Source: Rhynchopus sp. YZ270_cl-10 (taxonomy: Eukaryota; Euglenozoa; Diplonemea; Diplonemida; Diplonemidae). Taken from it: a DNA stretch of 64,000 nucleotides. The DNA lies in the NCBI GenBank assembly GCA_964035575.1, contig OZ037889.1:620001-684000 (forward strand), given 5' to 3'. How positions within the stretch are numbered: the stretch's first letter is position 1; each line of letters starts with the position of its first letter. Of this stretch, positions 1-11,500 are shown piece by piece. The position numbers were made by a program, and so were the translations under genes. Below the pieces are notes generated by a model. The model saw nothing but the letters and a program-made list of their open reading frames with translations, had not been told where the DNA came from and did no database searches.

Positions 1-1885
1 CAGTGCACTTAAAGCACCGTTGATGCTGCTTCCGTGGCCGTGGTGTCTCCCTTGTAATCGGATCCGCTTCGCGCACGTTGTCCTCCTCAACCCTGCGCCG
101 CTTCGCTGTGTGGTGCTCTTCGTAGGAAGGCTGGGTGTCGCTGCTTCGTCTGTTCGGGGGTTTGAAAATGTAGATAGGTTGAAAAAAAAAATATGAATCT
201 GATGGGGGAGGTTTGGATGTGAAGAAAAAAAATGGTAGTTGTTGATACACCACAGGGTGGCGAGTGATAGGGACAACTTTTTTTTTTCGCAAGGTGTGTA
301 GAAAGGAAGGCTTCGTCCCCCCCCTCTCTTATCTGGCGTTTGGGAACGGCGTAACGCAAAGTTTTCACTGTCATTGATGGTGAGCAGCATTAAAGAAGTA
401 TTCGAAAGACGCATCCATAAAGGTGGCAGTGAAGGTAAAGGAGGGCAGGGGGTGGTGGAGGTGGTGTCTTCCCGACTGTTTTGCCCTTTAAGGAGCTCAC
501 GCAAGCGTGATGACTCCAGGCTGGGACGAACCCATATAGTCAGGGGTCTGAGCATACTTCATGTAATTGTGATACGCCTGGTGCGATGCGCCCACCACTT
601 CCTCGATGTCATTGTACTTGAGCTCAAGCTGCATCTTTGCAGACTCAACATCCTCTGGCAGCCCTGTGATGACGCACTTCTGATCGGGGCCTTCGCCGTA
701 GGTCTTGATGATCACACGGTAGCGGTCTTCATTCTGTCCAGGAGGTGGGTTTTGCGGGGTGTTTTAAAAAAAGGGTCATACCAAATTGACTGAAGTCCCA
801 CCCTTTCCGATGAGGTACTTAAAGGATGATACGGGTACGTCTAATGCCACTGTCTTGATGCGCAACCGGTCCGCTGCCGACCACAACCCGCGTTGGCCTA
901 GAGCAACGCCCCTGGACTCCCCTTTCAGACGGCGCTTAATGATATCCTCACGGCCACGCTTGAGCGTTTCGACCGCGGCCCAGTCTTGTTTGTTTTTGTT
1001 TTTCTTTGTGACTGCGTCGGCTGGGAGCTCTATGCCGTTTTGGTATCGGCGTGAAAGGTTGTAAGGAAACGAACAGGTGCAGGGGTTGTGCCCGAAGTAG
1101 CTTGGGAGGTTCAGGCACAGTGCGCAGGTGCTGCCCGGGGTGATAAGCTTGAGTCCTGTGCCCGGAGGGTTCAGGCGTGCCAGGGACGACGTGAACTCTG
1201 CCGGATCAGCAATGTCATCACGCAGCCGCCACAGTACAAGGGGTGCAGAGGGGAATCGGTTGTGCGGGCAGACCAGGATACTGCGGTATGCCAGGTCGTT
1301 CACGTCGTTTTGTTCTGTGAAGACGTGGAACGCGAAGACCTCTGGGAAGGACAGCAGCAGGTCGGTTATGAACAGCGGGGTCGTCGTCCGCCCACCCGTG
1401 ACGATGTACGCGCGGCCGTGCGGGAGGTTGACCAGGTACTCCTCCCACATGGACCGGATCGCTTGGATGTCGACACGATGCCGCTTCATTGCGAGGGCAA
1501 GCCCAGGTGCGTCGAGCCATTCCTTGCCGATGAAACACCTGGCAATGGAGATGACAACGTCGCGCACATGAACAATCCAGTTTACGCGCGGTGCAGGTGC
1601 CGCACGCTGCACGGCCACGGTCACGGAGGGTCGCTTCTTCTCCCTGTCCTTGTCTCCATCCCTATCCCTGTCCCTATCCCTATCCCTGTCCCTGTCCCTT
1701 TCCCTGTCCCTTTCCCTTTCCCTGTCCCTGTCCCCATCCTTGTCCACCCGCACCTTTGTGTTCCCACGCGACCCCGGCCTACTCTTGGGTTTCGGGGTAA
1801 AGTCAACCGTCTCCCGTTCCTCCTCTGCGTTCTCTTCCGGCTTCGCCTTCACCTCATCATCGTGTGTACCTGACTCCACTTTCAT
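1..1885 (-). CDS. KH-domain / zinc-knuckle RNA-binding protein (3' end off window)
   Basis: Probable RNA-binding protein, read as three exons: 1885-782, 733-501 and 149-1 (continuing off the left edge). The 48-bp intron 734-781 has a GTATGA donor and CAG acceptor and joins the two halves of a KH domain in phase: GKGGTSVNL precedes it and NEDRYRVIIKTYGEG follows. The intron 150-500 (GTGAGC donor, CAG acceptor) is inferred because both sides leave compatible phase; without it the protein ends at 497. Order: acidic N-terminus, Arg/Asp/Glu repeat (about residues 60-85), a roughly 250-residue region I do not recognise, KH (about 355-415), basic tail, and CFKC at the window edge, which looks like the start of a CCHC zinc knuckle. 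The start is the ATG at 1883-1885, five bases after a pyrimidine-rich CAG. The N-terminal region does not look like SF1/BBP. Exons 1 and 2 are solid; exon 3 is less sure. Confidence 0.75.
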
Positions 1886-2251
1886 TGCGCCTGGGTGGAG
1901 GGGTGGGGGGTGTAACGTGACAAGCAGTGGCAAAAAAAAAGTTTTGGTGCCAACGATGCTGTTCGCGGTGCAGTCTCACCTTGAGCATATGTATATCTCC
2001 CCCGCATTGACTAGGGATAGGCAGATGTGTGTCTATCCTTCCCTTGCCTTAGTTGCGGTGTTGTTGCGACCGTTAGCTGGACAAGGCAGCAGACACTATG
2101 GTACAGAACTGTACCATTGCCAGAGGACATACGAGCAAAGCGAGGGGGGAGGCCTTCCAACAAGCCAGGGTGAGCCAGGGCGTCGTTTTGGGTATCTTTT
2201 GAATGTTCCACAATCCTGCCACACTTGAGTGAAGGGAGGAAGGGGGGTTGG
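1886..2251. other. Intergenic, no gene seen
   Basis: Upstream region of the KH gene. It holds a pyrimidine-rich tract on the minus strand just before the start codon and otherwise mixed sequence with short G runs. I see no supported gene or repeat. Confidence 0.5.
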
Positions 2252-2290
2252 GCAGGCACCTCGCTACTTTCTGGGGGGTGTGTTTACAGT

Positions 2291-3530
2291 GGGGGGGGGG
2301 GGGGGGTAGGGGATACGACTCCAGCCATTTTGGCTGGGACCAAACGCACGGAAAATTCATTTGGCATTATCTGGCCATCTCCAAGGCAACTGCGGGTGAA
2401 AAACACCCTCAGAGTGGGTCACAGGGGGCCTGTGGGTCGAAAAACGACCCAGAAGCCACCCCAGAATACAAAAAAATGGAAAAAAATAGTGAAAAAACGG
2501 CTTTTTTCACGTTTTGGCCACTTTGGGCAAAATAGCGATTTTTCGAGAAAAAAATCAAAAACCGGGATATTTTTTGACATCACAAAGCCTCCTTTGGCAC
2601 AAATATACCCCAAAAGTGGCCTGTGAGTCCATTCCAACCTGTTTTGGACATATTTGACACTTTTGGAAGTGTTTTTTTGGTGTTTTTAGGTCAAAAAAAT
2701 GCCCAAGACGTCCCCAAGACATCCCCAAGACACTTTGCACACCCCCTGTTACGGTCATATTTTTTTCGTTTTTTTGCCTGAAACCCCCAAAATACCCCTC
2801 CCGGACCCCACATAGTCCCGAATATCCATCACACACCCACTCAGAGTGAGTAGAAGCACCCCAAAAAAAATATTTTTTAAAGCCCTTCAACTTCAACATG
2901 GATGCTGCCGAAACTGAAGCACAATTTTAGGGCTTTAAAAAATATTTTTTTTGGGGTGCTTCTACTCACTCTGAGTGGGTGTGTGATGGATATTCGGGAC
3001 TATGTGGGGTCCGGGAGGGGTATTTTGGGGGTTTCAGGCAAAAAAACGAAAAAAATATGACCGTAACAGGGGGTGTGCAAAGTGTCTTGGGGATGTCTTG
3101 GGGACGTCTTGGGCATTTTTTTGACCTAAAAACACCAAAAAAACACTTCCAAAAGTGTCAAATATGTCCAAAACAGGTTGGAATGGACTCACAGGCCACT
3201 TTTGGGGTATATTTGTGCCAAAGGAGGCTTTGTGATGTCAAAAAATATCCCGGTTTTTGATTTTTTTCTCGAAAAATCGCTATTTTGCCCAAAGTGGCCA
3301 AAACGTGAAAAAAGCCGTTTTTTCACTATTTTTTTCCATTTTTTTGTATTCTGGGGTGGCTTCTGGGTCGTTTTTCGACCCACAGGCCCCCTGTGACCCA
3401 CTCTGAGGGTGTTTTTCACCCGCAGTTGCCTTGGAGATGGCCAGATAATGCCAAATGAATTTTCCGTGCGTTTGGTCCCAGCCAAAATGGCTGGAGTCGT
3501 ATCCCCTACCCCCCCCCCCCCCCCCCCCCC
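2291..3530. repeat. Near-perfect 1.2-kb palindrome A
   Basis: Begins with a 16-base G run (2291-2306) and ends with a 22-base C run (3509-3530). Arms 2307-2885 and 2930-3508, 579 bp each, are reverse complements with no indel between the points I aligned (2307 pairs with 3508 and 2881 with 2934, same centre 2907.5). The loop is about 44 bases (2886-2929). No open frame in the arms resembles a known protein; the same short frames appear on both strands because of the symmetry. A transcript would fold into a roughly 580-bp duplex. The near-identity of the arms suggests recent formation or gene conversion between arms. Confidence 0.9.
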
Positions 3531-4707
3531 TAGGTGGGGGCAAAACCCCTATTTTTTTGAGGCATTTTGACTTTTTTGGACTTCCGCGCAAAGTACGTAC
3601 AAACCACCCCTCATACCCACCCAGAAATGGGTCAGAAACACCCTGTGACCCGAAAATCCATGCTAAGGGCGACTCAGAATATGAAAAAATGCAAAAAAAT
3701 AGTGAAAAAGTGGCCTTTTGACGGTTTTGGCCATGTTGGGTAAAATGGCCATTTTTGGACAAAAAAATCAAAAAAACAGCAAAATTTCGACGTCATGACA
3801 GCTGCTTGGGCACAAACCTACCCCAGGGAGGTCCTGTGAGTCCATTCCGACCTGTTTTGGACACTTTAGGTACTTTTTTTGGCCGTTTTTTGGTGTTTTT
3901 AGGTCAAAAAATACCCTGGACTTTACCCTGGACGTCCCTGGGCCGCGACTTGCGCCCTGCTTTTGGACCCACTCTGGGCCAAAAAATGGGTGAAAACCCC
4001 CGAAAAAGCACTCCGGGAACCCAGATAGTTCCAAATATCCACTAGAAACCCACCCAAACACCTCAAAACATGCCAGAAAAATATTTTCAAAAACACACTT
4101 TTTTCAAAAAGTTCATCTGGGCAGGTTCCATAATAACTTATTTGAAAAAGTGTGTTTTTAAAAATATTTTTCTGGCATGTTTTTGAGGTGTTTGGGTGGG
4201 TTTCTGGTGGATATTTGGAACTATCTGGGTTCCCGGAGTGCTTTTTCGGGGGTTTTCACCCATTTTTTGGCCCAGAGTGGGTCTGAAAGCAGGGCGCAAG
4301 TCCGGTCCGGGGATAGTCCGGGGATGTTTTTTGACCTAAAAACACCAAAAAACGGCCAAAAAAAGTACCTAAAGTGTCCAAAACAGGTCGGAATGGACTC
4401 ACAGGACCTCCCTGGGGTAGGTTTGTGCCCAAGCAGCTGTCATGACGTCGAAATTTTGCTGTTTTTTTGATTTTTTTGTCCAAAAATGGCCATTTTACCC
4501 AACATGGCCAAAACCGTCAAAAGGCCACTTTTTCACTATTTTTTTGCATTTTTTCATATTCTGAGTCGCCCTTAGCATGGATTTTCGGGTCACAGGGTGT
4601 TTCTGACCCATTTCTGGGTGGGTATGAGGGGTGGTTTGTGGGTACTTTGCGCGGAAGTCCAAAAAAGTCAAAATGCCTCACCCGTCCTGAAGGTTTTGCC
4701 CCCACCT

Positions 4708-4741
<34 letters not shown>
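3531..4741. repeat. Second, more diverged palindrome B
   Basis: Starts directly after the C run of palindrome A with TAGGTGGGGG and ends with the mirror sequence plus a 33-base C run (4709-4741). The arms, about 3531-4107 and 4142-4708, centre near 4119, with a loop of about 35 bases. They differ at several places (for example around 3915-3965 against 4280-4330), so B looks older than A. Arms A and B are homologous: both contain a stretch reading GACCTGTTTTGGACA or AACCTGTTTTGGACA, followed by TTTTTAGGTCAAAAAA. The loops are unrelated. No coding potential seen. Confidence 0.85.
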
Positions 4742-4743
<2 letters not shown>

Positions 4744-5200
4744 TCCCAGATCATGTTTACAGTGCACCTCCGTTAGCGAGGTGCCTGCGGGTTGGGAGGG
4801 GAATTGGGGTTTTGAAATGAGAGCGGATTATGATAAAACTCTTGACAGTACTGATAACACTGCGGGCACAGCTGTGTGCACACTAGGGGGCGGCACTCTA
4901 AGCCACTCATAACACCAAGAGGATGTTTGGTACAAGAGTACCAGCTACAGATCCGCCACTACCATCCAGAAACCAGCCATTGAGGTGATGCCTATACTGG
5001 GGATGTGTATGGAGGGAGGGGAAACGCTCCGTCCTTTTCTCTTGCCTATTGCCTCTTCTCTCTTGAAGAAGCAAAGCGTTGACAAACATGACTCAAAACC
5101 TGTGCAGTCTTTCAATGAAGAACAGATGTACTGCGTATGAGGGTTACAAAGTACAGCCCGAGAGTCCAGAGGACTACCGTACACCCAGAACTAAAAAGGC

Positions 5201-6166
5201 CTATGCCTTAACAAGCTTGCTTGTGGATGGGCATTTAAGAGTGAACGTTCCGAACGCTGCTGCTTTCTTAGGAGGAATGGGCACCCATAGCTGGTGGTCT
5301 TCCACTCCTTTGCGGCCAAATGCGAATCCCATAACCTGCGCGCTTGCCCCCGCTTCGACCCATTCCGGATGCTCCTCTGCACCAAGCGAGAACAGCTCCT
5401 CATGCGACTCTGTTGTTTCCCCTAGCTGCGCGAGAACCGCCTCCTCAAGGGGCTTCATCGCTGAGGGCTTGTGGCCGATCCAGACGTTGACGAGAAGGGT
5501 TACTCTCGAGTAGGACGTCTTTTTTGTTGATTTGCGCATCATTTCTGGTGGACAGCCGTGGAGTTGGTCGCCTCGGAAGACAATGTGCTTGCCGGGGGAG
5601 GGGTGGGAGACGTGGATCTGGGGCACTGCGCGTTTGCCTTTTGCTGCGATGGGTGCGAGAGGCGCGATGACTGTTGGCGCGCCGGTATCACTGAGGTATG
5701 TAACTGTTGCGAAGGCAGGGCAGACAATCTTCTTCCCCATCGAGGTTGCTGCAATATCTTCGTCACGGTCCCAGTGGAAGCCGAGGCTTTCACCATCGGG
5801 GCCGTCGTTGCTGCGGATCTGGACCCACCACTCTGCACCACTGTTTGGCGGCACCACCTTCAACCCGGTGCGTTTAAAGTGAAGGTCGAAAATGTCCAAC
5901 GCATACTTCTCGAGGCTGCACCTCGCCTCTGTGCCATGGTCTATCCAATAGCTAGTTTTCTTAAAAACGGTTTTACATCTTGTCAACAGCTTCTTCGAAA
6001 TCTTCTTTGGGGGGATGCTCTGTCCGTACGCAGACATCACCCATCCGTAGGGATGCACAAAGTCCGTCCTCGGCTTCTTTGCAGGCGGTGCGTCGGAAGA
6101 GTCGCCAGCCTTCCTCTTGAAGACAGGTGGAGTGTCAATCAGGACAGTGCGTTTGCGGGAAGGCAT
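5201..6166 (-). CDS. 2-oxoglutarate/Fe(II)-dependent oxygenase family protein
   Basis: Single-exon protein of 321 residues. A double-stranded beta-helix oxygenase is indicated by the iron triad: H131 and D133 in LGFHWDRDED, and distal H203 in RGDQLHGCP. R221 in SRVTLLVNVW lies where such enzymes bind the 2-oxoglutarate carboxylate. Such enzymes couple oxidative decarboxylation of 2-oxoglutarate to hydroxylation of a protein, nucleic acid or small-molecule substrate; the substrate cannot be told here. The first 35 residues are basic and Pro-rich (KRKAG, KKPRTD) and could be a nuclear localisation signal. The start is the ATG at 6164-6166. It stands alone between two non-coding stretches. Confidence 0.75.
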   Translation of the reverse strand: MPSRKRTVLIDTPPVFKRKAGDSSDAPPAKKPRTDFVHPYGWVMSAYGQSIPPKKISKKLLTRCKTVFKKTSYWIDHGTEARCSLEKYALDIFDLHFKRTGLKVVPPNSGAEWWVQIRSNDGPDGESLGFHWDRDEDIAATSMGKKIVCPAFATVTYLSDTGAPTVIAPLAPIAAKGKRAVPQIHVSHPSPGKHIVFRGDQLHGCPPEMMRKSTKKTSYSRVTLLVNVWIGHKPSAMKPLEEAVLAQLGETTESHEELFSLGAEEHPEWVEAGASAQVMGFAFGRKGVEDHQLWVPIPPKKAAAFGTFTLKCPSTSKLVKA

Positions 6167-8590
6167 AAGAACAAAACACCGTTGTGTAGAAGAAATATAA
6201 AGGAAAGAAGGGAAACTCTTCTTTGTGTCTGTATAGGGTGCTTTGAAAAGCGGAAAGAAAAGGTCTGAAAAAAAAATGTCGTGGATGCTGCGTTTAAGCT
6301 GTCAGTGTCGGCTGTTCACAATGTAACTATAGACGGGAATGGGTTAAGAAAACGACGGTCCAAAAGATTCGTGTGGAAGCAGTGCAACGGTGCTGTTATT
6401 GCTTTTTTTACAATGAAAAAGAGGGGAGGAGAGTACTTTTTTTTTTTTTTGTACTTTGTTTTCTAAAATCCCAGCAAAATGTCTTCTTTTTGCACACTCA
6501 AAGCTACATAGCATCCCCCACTACCCATTTATTTTATTTTATTTTTGCTACCAGACTACACTGGCAAACCTGACCCCCCTACTATAAAAGATAGCTGTGA
6601 TCCATCTTTTATAAAGTGTATCACTGACTTCACTTTTGTATTTTTTTTTTGTCTTTGTTTTTTTTATTTTGCCTTTTGTGGAAACTTTGTGTACAGATAC
6701 TCTTTCAACTATAGTTTTTTTCTCAGATTTGGGGTTAAAAAAGTATGGTAAAAAAGTGAAAACATACATCCGGCGTTACATCTAACGATATAACGCTATG
6801 TTGAGAAAATGGTTGGTTCTCTCTGCTTTGCTCTGGTTTTATGTCAGATTGGGGGGAGGGAAACGGACAATCTGTTCTTTACTTAACTTATTGGGTTACA
6901 AAAATCAAAAAAGGCAAACAAACAAAAAACGAAAAAAAAAAAAAAATAGGGCCTCTGAAGCACCGTCAAGGTAAATAATAAAATTGGGTGAGATTGTACA
7001 GAACGGCTGCCCATAAACAACACGGTTTTGTGTGTCCTTTTATGATAAGCCTTTTATTGAAAACTTGTTGGTAGACTATTTTTATTACCGTGTTTTTGGG
7101 AAATGTTTGGACCGTACTGAGTACCAAAAGGCCCCCAAAATCGGAAAGGTGCCAAACTAAATACGGTCCAAACTATTTCCGGACCAAGGAATTCCCTTCG
7201 GAAAAAAATATCAAATTTAATCACGAAGGGAATCCCACTATGCCCCACTTTCTGTGGAACGTAACACCTACCTCCACCCCTCTCGCTGCTTCGTCGCCTT
7301 TCAAAAAGACCCCTCTCCACACTGCTTCCCTGATCGGCGCGAACCGTTATAAAACTAAAGAACCCTTGAAAGGTGACTATACCTCACAGAGGAGTCTTTG
7401 CACAAATGAGACAGGCGTTCACAAATAGACACACCTACGATGTTTCATTTTCCTCTCAAACATAGCTTGCGGAAGAAAAGAGAGAAAAAAAACTGGAAAT
7501 GAACTGACAACTAGTAACATAAAACACACACCCGCCCATATGCCATCTCGATCGATCGTGAAAAGTAGTCGTGAGGTGAGTGACGCACAACTGCCACCTT
7601 TGCAAAAAGAAAATTATTTCGACATAATAATTATGCATTCAAAAAATTTGAAAGCATGAAAAAAAAGAAAGGGAAAAGTTTATAAGATGAACCTAAGCCT
7701 CTCGTGCTTAGTCACTTCGTCACCTTTACGCTTTAAAAAATGTGGCTTTTTAACATACAAAACAATTGTAACTTGAGGGGCAAAGGAGAGCAGAAGGAGG
7801 GTAAAGGGTAAAGGGGGACACACCAACAACTCTTTCAAAAACCTTTTTTTTGAAAAATAAAGATTGTTGGGTTAGTGTAGTCTGCCGTTTGCCACCGCAA
7901 AAAAAAAAAGTTACCCGTTCGTTCGTTTTTTTCTTAAAACCCTCCAGACCATCGCACCACGTCAAAAAAAGAGAAAGGGTACACGTTTTACGTGGGGCGG
8001 GAGGAGAAGGGAGGAATGGGTGGGTACTTCTGCTGAAGAATACAATGTGTGTGTTTTGGGCTGAGAGTAGACGGTGATCGTCGATTGGCAAAAAGGGGCA
8101 AAATGGGAAGAACAAAGAGGAGAACTGTCTACTGCAACGTGCCGTATGTCATCGGGGGTGTGACTGGACCCTGTGGATGAGGGGTTTGAATGGGATTGAA
8201 TCAAATTTTATTGCATTTGTGGAGAAAAAAAAAAGGCAAAAAAGTGAGTGCTCATTTTTTCACAGGATAAAAAGACCGTGTTCTCGGAGTCAGTGCCTTT
8301 TGCCTTTCAAAAGTGCCTGATAGGCTTTGCCCAGTTGTACTCAACTCAAGAAAGTAGCTTTTATTTGTCGGTTTTTTTACACAACAGTGGTATCATTTTT
8401 GAAGAAAAGGTTGTCAGCTGATTCTCAGTCCTGTGCTTTAAAAAATGAGCACCGAACACGTGTTGTTTTCTCTCCCTCAACAGTTCAACTACCTTCCGTA
8501 ATAGATTGCGAATGGTCGGTCGCACAGGGGCAGAGCGATGAAGAGGTGGAAAAAAATGGAAGTGAAATGGCTCACGCAGACAAAAAACAC
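6167..8590. other. Non-coding spacer with short hairpins
   Basis: AT-rich, homopolymer-rich spacer of about 2.4 kb between two genes. It holds a small inverted repeat (GTTTGGACCGTA near 7103 and its complement near 7163) and one good copy of the dispersed hairpin family at 7684-7725 (AAGATGA, CTAAGC, GCTTAG, GTCAC). The part nearest 8590 may hold a further 3' exon of the coiled-coil gene, but none can be fixed. Confidence 0.5.
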
Positions 8591-11500
8591 TCAGCTGTCC
8601 TCTTTACATACCCTCTTTGGGCTGATCGAACGTGGTTGCCGTGGGCCGCGTGCCGAGACTGGTGCAGATGCGTATCCCCCGCCTTTGTATCCGTCGTGTG
8701 CGGTGTCCCATTTGTCGGAGAGGTGGTGTGCGGCAGCGTTCGACTTCTTCATGGCGTCGCTGAGGCCTTCGAGCTGCACCTTGAGCAGCGTCACGTTGTC
8801 CTCGAACTCAAGGTGCTTCGACTCCCAGTCGTGGCGTCTGTTGCTCAGCCTGCTTGTCTGGGGCCGTTGTGGAGACGGGCTCCCACCGTTGGGTGGCGGC
8901 GGCGACACCTCCCTGTAGTACGTCTGTGCACGTGCCGCAGGCGAGGGCGACGCACTCTTGCTGCTCGGCATGTGCACGACCTGACGCTTGATGTCCTCCA
9001 CCTCGTTCCGGAAGGCACGGCTCTCCTCACTGAGGTGGCGTACGTTCATCTGTATGTGGGGGGAGGATTGCAACAGAAAGTAGAGGGGGTAAAATTGTGT
9101 AGAAAATCCAATGCGTGGGAATACCTTGTGCTCTTCCAGCTTCGACTGTGGTAGCGAGTCTCCAAAGCTGTGTCGGCTTGGGTAGGCAATGGAGGGCGGC
9201 GGTGAGATCGAGCGTGGCTCGTTCAGGTGCGGCTGGGGGGGCTGTTGTTGCGGTTGCTGTGGATGCTGATGCGCTGCAGTGAAGTGCGCATGGTGGCTGT
9301 GTGCGGCAGGCTCCGTGTCCTCAAGACGGCTGCGCAGAGCATCACGGTCGCGTCTGTCGGAGGCGGCCCTGGTGACGGCAGACTCACGCTCACGGAGGGC
9401 GTCCGAGAGACGCTGCTTGAGGTCTTTGTTCTCGAGGCGGAGCGACTCCCGCACACGTTCGTGTGTGGCGCTCTTCTCGTCGAGCTGTGCAAGAACTGCA
9501 TTCCACTCTTTGTTCATGGACTCAATCTCACGCTCGCGAATCTCCTTCTCCCGCACAGCCTCGACAGTGCGTGCCTCAGCTGCCTTGACGGAGTGCGTCT
9601 GCTCCTGGAGGCGTGCCTTCTCACGCACAAGGTCGTGCTGCTCGTGGAGGAGGCTCTCACGTGCTGCGACTGCGGCTGCCTCTGCCGACTTCATGGCGGC
9701 CTTGGCAGCGGCAGCCTCATTCTCGGAAGCAGCCTGCTGGCGTTCGGCAGCGTCGACCTGACTGCGCAGTGCTGTCTGCTCAAGACGCAGTCGCGAGAGT
9801 GCTGCTGCAGTGTGCGCACCGTCTGCAATGGCCTTCTCCTTTGCCAGCTCCGACTCAGCTAGCTTGCGTCGTGCGGTGCTTGTATCCAACGAGTTCTGAG
9901 TGGTCTCATCCACGCTCTCTTGCTGCTGGATCTGCATCTGTGCCTTCACCGTCGCAACCTCCACCTGCAGGTCCTCAATCGCCTGCTGCGAGTGTCTGCA
10001 CTTATCCTCTGCATTGCGACGTGCCTCCTCGGCCCACTCAAGGTTCCGTGTCAGCTCGTCCACCACCGAAACGTCACCAGTACGCGCATCACTCTCTAGC
10101 TGTGCGATCTTCTTCCCGAGCTGGGCCTCCGTCTCTTTGCTGAGACGCAATGCCGTTTCTGCGTCTGCTACACGCGTCTGCAGTGCCTTCAACGCCTCCG
10201 TGTCCTCCACAGGGGCATCCTGCACAGCCTCGCGCACATGCTCGCTGATGGCTAATCGCTGATCACTGATGGTCTTCTGTGCCTCCCGGAGTCGTTCTTC
10301 TGTAACTTTGAGTGCGTCCTCTGCAGCCCAGAGCTTCTTTGCAGCATCGGCAACCATCTTGTCGACACTCGATGTGTCGGGTGCAGCAACGATAGTGGGC
10401 CTGCTGGCAAGCTCCGCTTGCAGTGCAGCAACCTTGCTCTGTGCACGTGCCAGGTCTTCTTCCGCATCCCAAAGCTTCTTCGCAACCTCTGCAGCCGCGT
10501 GGTCAGAAGAAGGCATGTCAAGCCCCTCGGAGAGACGCAGCTCAAGCGAGCCGATCTTCTCCCGCATCTTGGAGGCCTCAGCCTCAGCAAGCTGGAGGCT
10601 CTCCTGCGCACGTACGCTGCGCTCCTTCGCCTCGTTGAGCTCCTTCTCGACAGCCTCAGCATGGCTGAGAGTCTGCTTCTTGTTCGCCACCTCCTCCTGC
10701 AGCAGCAGTTCAGACTGCTTTACCTTGTCGTGCAACTGAGTCAGCTTTTCATCTGCCTTGTCTTTGACTTCTGCGAGGATGTCTACCTCCTTTTTGAGGG
10801 CTTGCACTTCGGATTGTGACTTCATGAGTTCGGCTTCTGTTTGGCGGCGGATCTCGTCTTCGGATTCCATTGAGGTGTTTTGGTCGATGGCTTTGTCTTG
10901 GAGTGATTTGAGTTCGAGGGCGGCTGCTTCGTGTGCGGCGTTGCTGCGGGCAGCTGCGGCGGTGGCTTCGGTGAGGCGGCGGGTGAGGTCGTCGATCTCT
11001 TCCTGTGCATCGCTGAGGTCGTTCTGCAGGTCGATGATGCGGTTCTTGAGCTGCTCCTGGTCGCGCTCCACATCCCGCAGACGCTGTTCTGCACGCGCCA
11101 CTGCTTCCTCCGACAGCCACAACTTCTTCGACAACTCGCTCGGCGACCCACCATCCATCTCCGACGCTACCTCCAACTCATCTATGCGCCCACGCAGCAC
11201 TGATATCGTCGCAGCCTGCTGGTTCAGGATCGTCTCCTTCTCATCCCGCATCGTCACAATCTGACCCTGCAACGCCACCACACGGTCATCATCATGTGTA
11301 TGATGCACACTGCTCTGGTTCAATCCACTAGTTGTTTGCTGCAGTGCAGTTCCACTGAGGGTCTGATGCAGTGCGCTTGATGTCTGGTTCAACGCTGCCG
11401 GTCTAACCTTTTCCAGTTCATGTGCAAGAGCGTCGCGTTCGTGCGCGTTGAGGGAGGCAATCTCCTGGAGGGCAAAGATCTCACGTTTGAGGTATTGCAC

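Larger units (their letters stand above)
2252..4788. repeat. Compound foldback block with short outer repeats
   Basis: Outer limits of a block made of two long palindromes. The 15-mer GCAGGCACCTCGCTA at 2252-2266 recurs inverted at 4774-4788. The 11-mer TGTTTACAGTG occurs directly repeated at 2281-2291 and 4754-4764, immediately outside the homopolymer-bounded palindromes. The direct copies could be a target duplication, or flanking sequence carried with the element; the sequence alone does not decide. Confidence 0.6.

Noticed and set aside
1931-1933. Upstream start of the KH protein at TTG
   Set aside because: Not an ATG; the first ATG after the CAG acceptor is at 1885.
2225-4820. Many mirrored frames of 70-160 codons
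   Set aside because: Symmetric shadows of the palindromes; identical peptides on opposite strands and poly-Pro runs from C homopolymers.
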